Shown: in pieces, positions 5,990 to 11,243 of the stretch
How positions within the stretch are numbered: position 1 is the stretch's first letter
Layout: every line of letters begins with the position of its first letter
From: Candidatus Hecatellales archaeon
Lineage (GTDB): Archaea; Thermoproteota; Bathyarchaeia; Hecatellales; Hecatellaceae
NCBI GenBank assembly: GCA_003662305.1
Contig: QMXU01000020.1
Location: 1-11,243 of the forward strand
Reading direction: 5' to 3'
Length of the DNA: 11,243 bases
Notes under the pieces: generated by a model
Told to the model about the DNA's origin: nothing
Seen by the model: the letters and a program-made list of their open reading frames with translations, nothing else
Database searches by the model: none
Translations under genes and position numbers: made by a program

Positions 5990-7087
5990 TTGCCGGAGCT
6001 TAAAATCGAAGCCGGAAAAACCCTGATGGTTTCAGGCCCAGCCTCCACCATGCTCTTGGAGGGGGAAGCCTATATTCTGGGAGCACCTTTAAAGCCTGGA
6101 GAAAAAGTTACCATAAGAAGGTGGAGGCTTCTCCCGGTCTACGCGGTTGAAAACTGCAGGTTAAAGGTTGAACTGGGCTCTGGCGGTTCCTTGGACAAGT
6201 ACGATGGAAGCACCATCCCCGAGGGCTGGTGGAAGGCAGCCCGCCGGATAGTTGAAGCAGCCGGGCTGAAGCCCTTAACGGTTGCGGTGCTGGGAGGAGT
6301 AGACGTTGGAAAAACAGCCTTCACGGTTTTCCTAGCCAACCAGGCCCTAAAAGGAGATGTGAGGGTAAGCATTGTGGACGGGGATGTAGGACAGTCAGAC
6401 CTCGGCCCCCCATGCACGCTTGGAGCCGCCCAGCTCGGTAAACCTGTCTTCGACCTTTTCTTCGTCAGCCCTGAAAGACTTGAGTTCGCAGGCTCCACAA
6501 CGTCTTCAAAAGTTAGAGGAAGGCTGCTGGAAGCCTTAAAAAGGCTGTACTCCGAGGAGAAGCAACGTTCAAGGCTGGTTGTCCTGAACACTGACGGGTG
6601 GATTTCCGGAGATGGGGCTGAAGCCTATAAGGTAAGCCTTGTTAAAGCCGTGGAGGCTGAAGTTGCCGTCGGCCTTCAAACCTCAGGGGAGCTTGAACCC
6701 GTCCTAGAAAGGCTTGAAGCAGGAGGTCTCCAGGTGGTAAGGCTTCCCGCCTCCCCAAAGGTTAGAGCTAGAAGCCGCGGTGAAAGACGTGGCCTCCGAT
6801 GGCAGTCCTACGCCAAGTATTTCGCCGAAGCCTCCACCAGAAGCCTAAGCCTCCAGCAGGTCAAGGTTTCAGGCTTACCGGAGCCTAAGCCTGGAGCCAT
6901 TCTAGCCTTATACGCTCCGCCGGGGAGAAAACTTCTGGGTATAGGTGTGGCCTTAGCCTACAACAGGAAAAGGGAAACCTTGAAGGTTCTGACGCCTGTT
7001 AAAGGCTTCGTAGGCGAAGTTGAAATCGGCGAGGTTCTACCGGACTTCACGCTGGCAGGGTCCTCTAGGCTTCGCCTTCAACGATAA
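5990..7087 (+). CDS. Clp1/Grc3-family polynucleotide 5'-kinase
   Basis: 365 aa. An N-terminal beta domain (residues 1-75, including LMVSGPASTMLLEGEAYILG) precedes a P-loop kinase core. Walker A is GGVDVGKT at 102-109. The Walker B-type segment is IVDGDVGQSD at 128-137, the Clp1/Grc3/Nol9 hallmark. A C-terminal domain of about 80 residues follows. Characterised archaeal relatives transfer phosphate from ATP to the 5'-OH of RNA or DNA; eukaryotic homologues act in tRNA splicing, mRNA 3' processing and rRNA maturation. A similar end-healing role is likely here. The start is TTG 5990: an in-frame TAA lies two codons upstream (5984), and using ATG 6026 would remove the first strand of the N-terminal domain. 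No strong ribosome site precedes the TTG. The 3' end overlaps the convergent HD-domain gene by 23 nt. Confidence 0.88.
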   Translation: MPELKIEAGKTLMVSGPASTMLLEGEAYILGAPLKPGEKVTIRRWRLLPVYAVENCRLKVELGSGGSLDKYDGSTIPEGWWKAARRIVEAAGLKPLTVAVLGGVDVGKTAFTVFLANQALKGDVRVSIVDGDVGQSDLGPPCTLGAAQLGKPVFDLFFVSPERLEFAGSTTSSKVRGRLLEALKRLYSEEKQRSRLVVLNTDGWISGDGAEAYKVSLVKAVEAEVAVGLQTSGELEPVLERLEAGGLQVVRLPASPKVRARSRGERRGLRWQSYAKYFAEASTRSLSLQQVKVSGLPEPKPGAILALYAPPGRKLLGIGVALAYNRKRETLKVLTPVKGFVGEVEIGEVLPDFTLAGSSRLRLQR

Positions 7088-7730
7088 CCTTCAACGCTTC
7101 CTTCACGGTTAGGGCTGAAGGAACAGGCTTCCCTCTGCCTCTGAGAATGTTCTGGGCTGCCCTGCCTACTTGGCCTGCAAACCTGGAGTCGGCTAGGTCT
7201 GCCAGGTGGACTATCAGGGCTTCCAAGGTTCGGGGAGGCATGGGGCCCCACTCGCCATGGCTGGCAGCAAGCACATGGAGGAAGTCCAAGGGGAACCCTG
7301 CCTTTCCAGCGTCGGCCACCAGCATCGTCAAATGGTCAAGGCGGTTTCCAAGCCTAGAAAACTCGTAGCCTCCGTCCTCCCTAACCCTGTAGGTTAAAGG
7401 CTTGTAAAGGTCGTGGAGTAGGGCTCCCGCCACCACGTAGTCCCTGTTAACCTTCCTAAACCCGTAGTACCGGGCGAGGTTTTCCACCATGGCTAAGGCT
7501 ATTCTAAGCATGGAAAGCGTGTGCTGAGCCAGGCCTCCAGCATAGGCGTGATGCTGGCTTCGACCGGCTGGGGCCTCAAAAAAGTTTAAGCCTTCCTTTT
7601 CAAGCCGTTTGAAGGCTTTACGCAGGAACCTTTCAACCTTACGCCTGAAGGCTTCATCCCTAACGGCTTCAACCGCCTTCCAAAACTCCCTTTCAAGCCT
7701 CCTCAAGCCGGAGTACACCACAAAACCCAT
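7065..7730 (-). CDS. HD-domain phosphohydrolase (YhaM-like)
   Basis: 221 aa from ATG 7730. The first ~55 residues are a basic helical region. An HD domain follows: HHAYAGGLAQHT (H60/H61, H70), ALLHDLYKP (the H106-D107 doublet with K110), further histidines at H133 and H158, and HLADLADS (D178). The HHAYxGGLxxHT pattern with LLHDxxK is closest to the YhaM/CBF1-type 3'-5' exonuclease branch of HD proteins, but the OB-fold nucleic-acid domain those bacterial enzymes carry is absent. A phosphodiesterase or nucleotidase acting on nucleic acid or a nucleotide is therefore a family-based inference. The C-terminus ends in the last codons of the polynucleotide kinase gene on the other strand. An A/T-rich TTTTATTTG about 20 nt upstream of the ATG may be its promoter box. 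Confidence 0.85.
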   Translation of the reverse strand: MGFVVYSGLRRLEREFWKAVEAVRDEAFRRKVERFLRKAFKRLEKEGLNFFEAPAGRSQHHAYAGGLAQHTLSMLRIALAMVENLARYYGFRKVNRDYVVAGALLHDLYKPLTYRVREDGGYEFSRLGNRLDHLTMLVADAGKAGFPLDFLHVLAASHGEWGPMPPRTLEALIVHLADLADSRFAGQVGRAAQNILRGRGKPVPSALTVKEALKVIVEGEA

Positions 7731-7758
7731 TAAACCCCGAGCAAATAAAACTCTAGCA

Positions 7759-7860
7759 GCCGGGGTGGCGGAGCGGCCAACGCGTCGGACTCGAGATCCC
7801 CTCCAGGAGATCCGATGGGCCTCACGGCCCGCATGGGTTCAAGTCCCATCCCCGGCGCCA
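7759..7860 (+). tRNA. tRNA-Ser (anticodon CGA) with a 14-nt intron
   Basis: Acceptor GCCGGGG (7759-7765) pairs with CCCCGGC (7850-7856), followed by G73 and an encoded CCA at 7858-7860. The D-arm stem is GCG/CGC. The anticodon stem is TCGGA (7785-7789) with TCCGA (7811-7815). Between them are 21 nt, and removing 14 leaves loop CTCGAGA with anticodon CGA at 7792-7794. With the usual 37/38 junction the intron is 7796-7809. GAGATCC is repeated at 7793-7799 and 7807-7813, so the boundaries can slide without changing the mature RNA. The long variable arm (GGGCC-TCAC-GGCCC) and G73 support serine over leucine. The T-arm is ATGGG-TTCAAGT-CCCAT. A relaxed bulge-helix-loop can be drawn: 3-nt bulge 7808-7810 and a 4-bp helix 7790-7793/7804-7807 with one C-A mismatch. 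No full bulge-helix-bulge is seen. Confidence 0.93.
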
Positions 7861-7892
7861 GCCCTTGAAGCTCAGGAAGCCGGCTGGAAGGG

Positions 7893-8879
7893 TTACGGAC
7901 GAGGCCTTGGGAAGGCTAGGTCCGTTATGTCTTTTATCTGGTCTATAAGGGTTCCCAGGAGGGTTAGCAGGATGTAGAGGGTTGGAGGGTTTCCCCTGCG
8001 TTTTAAGGCTTCCTCCTCTAGGCTTCTAAGGCTTTCAGCAGCGTCTTTTAGGCTTCTTAAAGCCTGGTTTACGGTTTTTTCCCCACGGGAGAAAAGGGCT
8101 TTAATAGCGTGCTCGTAGGTTGAGGAAAGCTTGCCGCTGAATTTCTCTAGGAAACCCCGGAAGGCTCTGGGGATTCCTCCTTGGGCTTTAAGCTTTGACA
8201 CGAGCTCCGCTACCTCCACCGAGGTGTCCGCTATCCTTTCAACGAGGCTGGCGACAAGCCTGTAGTCAAGGCAGTCTATGGGTGAAATTCCAAGCTTCTC
8301 GCCAAGCCTAGGGTTGACTATGAGGCTTCTGAGGATTCTCACCAAAAGGAAGTACAGCCTGTCTATTTCCTCGTCTTTATCTCTAACTTTTCCCGCTTCT
8401 TCAAGGTTTAAGGATAGAAGCGCTTCAAAGGCGTCATCTAGGAGGCTTTTCGAGAGAATGTACTGGCGTCTAAGAATTTTCTCGGGAGGTATGGCTGTAG
8501 CCCTCAGAAGACATTGGAGTAGTATCCGCCTTTCATCTTCCTCAATTATTTCCACGCCTATGAGGCGGCTTGCTGTACGCTTAATTCTCTCCCTGCCCTC
8601 TTCTCTGAGCCCTTGAGGTTCCTCAACGGCGATAAACTCGTAGCCTAGTAGGTAGCTGCTGAGGATGCTGTCCTCAATTCTTTCAGAGAGTTTCAAAACG
8701 ATTTCCTGGGTTTCCTCCGCTCCGTATCGTGGGTCAAGAATGAGGCATCCGTCGACCCTCTCCTTAACATGGATGGGGGCTCCCTTCTGAAGCTTAAACC
8801 GTTTAGCCCACTCCCTGGGCAGGGTTACCAGGAAGGTTCCGTCCCTCGTAGACTGAAGCCTCCTAATCTCAACCGACAA
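7893..8879 (-). CDS. AbrB-PhoU phosphate-uptake-type regulator
   Basis: 328 aa. Residues 1-47 (VEIRRLQSTRDGTFLVTLPREWAKRF) are a SpoVT/AbrB-like swapped-hairpin DNA-binding domain, with the archaeal LPxEW signature. From about residue 95 the protein is almost wholly helical, with two PhoU-like three-helix units bearing acidic E/D-rich faces (DKDEEIDRLYFLLVRIL and YRLVASLVERIADTSVEV) of the type that bind metal in PhoU proteins. Archaeal proteins with this fusion are thought to regulate phosphate transport, though no pst genes are in this window. The start is TTG 8879: a TAA sits directly upstream in frame, the AbrB domain begins two residues in, and AGGTGGT at 8890-8884 is a good ribosome site 4 nt before it. 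It is divergent from the V4R gene. Confidence 0.88.
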   Translation of the reverse strand: MSVEIRRLQSTRDGTFLVTLPREWAKRFKLQKGAPIHVKERVDGCLILDPRYGAEETQEIVLKLSERIEDSILSSYLLGYEFIAVEEPQGLREEGRERIKRTASRLIGVEIIEEDERRILLQCLLRATAIPPEKILRRQYILSKSLLDDAFEALLSLNLEEAGKVRDKDEEIDRLYFLLVRILRSLIVNPRLGEKLGISPIDCLDYRLVASLVERIADTSVEVAELVSKLKAQGGIPRAFRGFLEKFSGKLSSTYEHAIKALFSRGEKTVNQALRSLKDAAESLRSLEEEALKRRGNPPTLYILLTLLGTLIDQIKDITDLAFPRPRP

Positions 8880-8883
8880 TTAA

Positions 8884-8890
8884 ACCACCT
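8884..8890 (-). promoter_or_regulatory. Ribosome binding site supporting the TTG start of the PhoU gene
   Basis: AGGTGGT on the minus strand, four bases before TTG 8879. It closely matches the archaeal GGAGGTGAT consensus and supports TTG as a true start, since no upstream in-frame start is possible past the adjacent TAA. Confidence 0.6.
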
Positions 8891-8920
8891 ACGCCTCATT
8901 AAGCCTAGGGCTTCCAAAGG

Positions 8921-8928
8921 ATTTTTAG
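8921..8928 (-). promoter_or_regulatory. Putative TATA box for the AbrB-PhoU gene
   Basis: ACTAAAAAT on the minus strand, centred about 46 nt upstream of TTG 8879. Normal archaeal spacing puts transcription start near 8899, giving a leader of about 20 nt that includes the ribosome site. Called from composition and position only. Confidence 0.4.
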
Positions 8929-8966
8929 TCTATCCCCGGCTAAACTGTTATTAGCTACTGAAGAGC

Positions 8967-8974
8967 TTAAAATA
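8967..8974 (+). promoter_or_regulatory. Putative TATA box for the V4R-domain gene
   Basis: TTAAAATA centred about 42 nt before ATG 9012. Transcription would begin near 8997, after the alternative TTG at 8979, which supports ATG 9012 as the start. The intergenic region 8880-9011 thus holds back-to-back promoters for the PhoU and V4R genes. Confidence 0.45.
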
Positions 8975-9011
8975 GCAGTTGTGGGGATGGCTGCCTTTTC
9001 AGGTTAGGGGG

Positions 9012-9524
9012 ATGAAACCCGTGGAAGACCTTGGCAAGGTGAAAGTGGACAGTAGAGACGGTTCTCTAAGCTATCTGGGAACCGAATGGGTTCTGCTGAG
9101 GGTTGAAGCCCTTCAAGGAATGTTTGACGAAACCACTAAAGCCTTCGGCTCAGGAGCCTACACCATCTGGTATCTGGCTGGTAGAGGAGCTGGAAAAGCC
9201 ATGGCCGAACTTATCATAGGCCTCAAGGAGGAGGCCTCCAAGGAGCAGGTGGTTGAAAGAGTTTGCAGCGAACTCAGCAGGCTTGGCTGGGGGAGGTTTG
9301 AAGCTGAAAAACTTGACATCGACGGCGGAAAATACCTTTTCAGAGTTTACAATAACCCCTTCGCCCGGGGGAAAGAAACCGTTAAGGAGACAGCCTGCAT
9401 CTACATTAAAGGCTACCTGGAAGGGGTTATGGAAGCCCTAACAGGCAAAAAGGTTAAGCTTAAGGAAAGGCTCTGCGTGGCTGAAGGAGCCCCCTACTGC
9501 GAGTTTGAAAGCCTGCAACCGTGA
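9012..9524 (+). CDS. V4R (4-vinyl reductase)-domain protein
   Basis: 170 aa from ATG 9012; TTG 8979 would add 11 residues but lies upstream of the likely transcription start, and AGGT 8 nt before the ATG can act as ribosome site. The C-terminal half is a V4R domain: ETACIYIKGYLEGVMEALTGKK followed by CVAEGAPYCEFE. Cysteines C129, C155 and C163 stand at the conserved ligand positions of the domain. V4R domains bind small, often hydrophobic molecules or metal and occur in bacteriochlorophyll synthesis proteins (BchJ), in regulators and in TRAPP-like subunits; stand-alone archaeal forms are of unknown role. The N-terminal 60 residues contain a GSGAYTIWYLAGRGAGKAM helix that is part of the usual domain lead-in. 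The gene precedes the PolD small subunit by 37 nt, probably in one transcript. Confidence 0.82.
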   Translation: MKPVEDLGKVKVDSRDGSLSYLGTEWVLLRVEALQGMFDETTKAFGSGAYTIWYLAGRGAGKAMAELIIGLKEEASKEQVVERVCSELSRLGWGRFEAEKLDIDGGKYLFRVYNNPFARGKETVKETACIYIKGYLEGVMEALTGKKVKLKERLCVAEGAPYCEFESLQP

Positions 9525-9561
9525 AAAGCCGGGAGCAGCCCATGAAGTAGGCTGGTAAGCC

Positions 9562-11091
9562 TTGACAGCGGAATCGCTTAAGAAGGCTGTTAAAACCCTG
9601 TTCGAAGCCGGATACCAGCTTGAAGCTGAAGCCTTCGCCACCCTTCAAAGCCTATCCGAAACCTTAAACCCAGAGGAAATTGCCGGCTGCCTCTTGGAAA
9701 TCTTAAGGAGCAGACAGGCTGAAACCCCCTTCGTAGGGGCTTCCCTAGTCGAAGAGGCTGCTGGAAGGCTTAGGGAGAAGGCTGCCCAAGAAGCCTTGAA
9801 GGCTGAGCCAACCGGTAAACCCTCCTTTAAGCCTCTGGCCCGCGAATACGAGGCTGAAGTTAAAGTTTTAATGGACCCAACAGGACGGTTGAAGTCGAAG
9901 GGCGAAGTGGGAAGCTTCCTCGAATACTTCAGGGACAGATTTGAAAAGCTTAGGAAGCTTCTAATGCAGAGGCTTGACTGCCGTGACGCCTCAACGCTGG
10001 CTGAGGCTTTAACCGCCTCTCAAGGCTCCAAAACCAAGTTTGTATGCATGGTTTCAGGTAAGGTCAGCCGTGGAGCCAGGGTTTTCCTGAAGGTTGAAGA
10101 CCTAGAGGCTTCAGCCACGGTTCTGGTTCAGCCTTCAGCCCGCAATCCAAGGATCGCCGAGAAGGCTTCAGGAATACTCCTAGACCAGGTGATCTGCGTT
10201 TCAGCCGTGAAGTTCAGGGAAGACCTTTTCCTCGCCGAAGACCTCATGCTCCCTGAGGTTCCTCAGCATAAGCCTGCCACAGCTGAGCAGCCTTTAGCAG
10301 TCCTCCTCATCTCAGACCTCCACGTTGGAAGCAAGATTTTCGAGGCAGAGCTTTTCAGGAGGCTTCTGAAATGGCTTAGAGGCCAGCTTGGAAACCATAG
10401 GCTTGTGGAGGCTGTGGGAAGAGTTAAGTATCTGGTGGTTGCCGGAGACTTGGTGGACGGCGTCGGCGTGTACCCTGAACAGGAGAGGGAGCTGGAAACC
10501 CCTGACATTTACAGGCAGTACGAGCATGCAGCCAGGCTGATGGAGCAAGTTCCAGACTACATTCAGCTTGTAGTTATCCCGGGGAACCATGACGCCTGCA
10601 GGAGGGCTCTGCCCCAGCCTGCCATAAGCCGAGAATACGCTGAACCCTTATACAGGCGTGAAAGCCTGACTTCCCTTGGAAATCCCAGCCTAGTTCAGCT
10701 TCACGGAGTATCCTTCCTCCTCCACCACGGGCGAAGCCTGGAAGACGTTCTAGCAAGCCTTCCAGAGGCGAACCATGAGGACCCTGTAAAGTCCATGGTG
10801 GCACTGCTGAGAAGCAGGCATGTAGCCCCAGTCTACGGGCAGCGTACACCCCTGGCTCCGGAGCCATCCGACTGGCTGGTGGTCGAAGAAGTTCCAGACT
10901 TCTACCATGCAGGCCACATACACATCTACGGCTACACAGTTTACAGGGGCGTCCGACTGGTGAATTCAGGATGCTGGCAGGGGCAAACCAGCTACCAGCA
11001 GAGGCTCGGGCTTACACCCACCCCTGGAACAGCAGCCCTAGTAGACCTCCAAACCGCAAACGTGGCGTCCCTAGACTTTAAAGCCCTCTAA
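9562..11091 (+). CDS. polB: DNA polymerase family D (Pol II) small subunit DP1, exonuclease subunit
   Basis: 509 aa, full length for the family. Residues 1-135 are a helical N-terminal region. About 155-235 form an OB fold (KFVCMVSGKVSRGARVFLKVED). From 245 on comes an Mre11-like calcineurin phosphoesterase with all expected metal-site motifs: SDLHVG (D252, H254), AGDLVDG (D296), PGNHD (N342, H343, D344), LLHHGRS (H389) and AGHIHIYGY (H452, H454), then VNSGCWQGQTSYQ. DP1 supplies the 3'-5' proofreading activity of the archaeal replicative polymerase PolD; the DP2 polymerase subunit is not in the window. Intact motifs suggest an active nuclease. The start is TTG 9562, preceded in frame by TAA two codons upstream; GGCTGGT about 5 nt before it is a weak ribosome site. 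The 3' end overlaps the minus-strand gene by 14 nt. Confidence 0.96.
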   Translation: MTAESLKKAVKTLFEAGYQLEAEAFATLQSLSETLNPEEIAGCLLEILRSRQAETPFVGASLVEEAAGRLREKAAQEALKAEPTGKPSFKPLAREYEAEVKVLMDPTGRLKSKGEVGSFLEYFRDRFEKLRKLLMQRLDCRDASTLAEALTASQGSKTKFVCMVSGKVSRGARVFLKVEDLEASATVLVQPSARNPRIAEKASGILLDQVICVSAVKFREDLFLAEDLMLPEVPQHKPATAEQPLAVLLISDLHVGSKIFEAELFRRLLKWLRGQLGNHRLVEAVGRVKYLVVAGDLVDGVGVYPEQERELETPDIYRQYEHAARLMEQVPDYIQLVVIPGNHDACRRALPQPAISREYAEPLYRRESLTSLGNPSLVQLHGVSFLLHHGRSLEDVLASLPEANHEDPVKSMVALLRSRHVAPVYGQRTPLAPEPSDWLVVEEVPDFYHAGHIHIYGYTVYRGVRLVNSGCWQGQTSYQQRLGLTPTPGTAALVDLQTANVASLDFKAL

Positions 11092-11243
11092 CACCCTTCC
11101 ACAAGCCTAACCCCTTAACAAGGAGGTCTGCCATCCTTAAAGGCTCAGGCCTGCCTCCGAAAACCGTAAGCCTCCTCACCGCCTCCAAGGCTTCGCCAGC
11201 CGTCAAGCCGAAGGCTGAAACGTAGACACGCCCCCCTGGAAGC
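11078..11243 (-). CDS. C-terminal fragment of an unrecognised protein, truncated by window edge
   Basis: On the minus strand a frame is open from the window edge to a TAA at 11080-11078, giving 54 residues. They include GGRVYVSAFGLTAGEALEAV and end LLVKGLGLWKGVRGL. The composition (regular strand-helix pattern, Ala/Glu/Leu/Arg helix, AAGCCT-type hexamers as in the neighbours) looks coding, and the two other minus frames read less plausibly. The start and most of the protein lie outside. I do not recognise the family. It converges on and overlaps the last 14 nt of the PolD small-subunit gene, like the other convergent pairs here. Confidence 0.55.
   Translation of the reverse strand, partial: LPGGRVYVSAFGLTAGEALEAVRRLTVFGGRPEPLRMADLLVKGLGLWKGVRGL

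Noticed and set aside
7759..7860. tRNA-Leu reading (GAG anticodon) of the long-arm tRNA
   Set aside because: With the five-pair anticodon stem in place, U33 precedes CGA, and the G73 discriminator fits serine rather than the A73 usual for leucine.
8979..9011. TTG 8979 as start of the V4R protein
   Set aside because: It lies only about 8-12 nt after the likely TATA box, before the expected transcription start, and the added residues carry no family motif.
1..11243. CRISPR array, defence island, prophage or transposon
   Set aside because: No regularly spaced repeats, no integrase or transposase motifs, and no recognisable defence domains; the gene content is mostly core archaeal functions.

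Overview
The window is archaeal chromosomal DNA. The evidence is a complete small subunit (DP1) of the archaeal family-D DNA polymerase, a tRNA-Ser gene interrupted by a 14-nt anticodon-loop insert, encoded CCA ends on both tRNAs, A/T-rich TATA-type boxes 25-50 nt before several genes, an AbrB-PhoU fusion of archaeal type, a Clp1-type polynucleotide kinase, and frequent GTG/TTG starts. PolD argues against a Thermoprotei-type crenarchaeote and fits a euryarchaeon or a PolD-bearing TACK-type lineage. I cannot place it more precisely.

Layout, left to right. A truncated TIM-barrel sugar isomerase/epimerase (+) faces a radical SAM enzyme of the AmrS type (-). Divergent from the latter is a HemK/PrmC-like methyltransferase (+) with no ordinary start codon. 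A histone-deacetylase-fold hydrolase (+) overlaps tail to tail with a large secreted, C-terminally anchored DUF2330-like protein (-). Upstream of that protein are nested inverted repeats and tRNA-Cys (-). A short membrane-anchored protein, an RNase H/RuvC-fold protein and a Clp1/Grc3-type polynucleotide kinase follow on +. The kinase overlaps tail to tail with an HD-domain phosphohydrolase (-). Then come tRNA-Ser(CGA) (+), an AbrB-PhoU regulator (-), a V4R-domain protein (+), the PolD small subunit (+), and the C-terminal end of an unrecognised gene (-) overlapping it.

Gene packing is tight: three convergent pairs overlap at their 3' ends and there is no stretch over 300 bases without a gene. 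Much of the content concerns information processing (DNA replication, nucleic-acid ends, RNA turnover, tRNA, protein or nucleic-acid methylation) mixed with small regulators. I see no transposase, integrase, CRISPR array, toxin-antitoxin pair or recognisable defence system.

The strongest unexplained signal is not a gene. The hexamer AAGCCT and its complement AGGCTT recur throughout, about 110 times by my hand count against roughly 5-6 expected for a random hexamer. They occur in all three codon phases, on both strands, in genes and between them.
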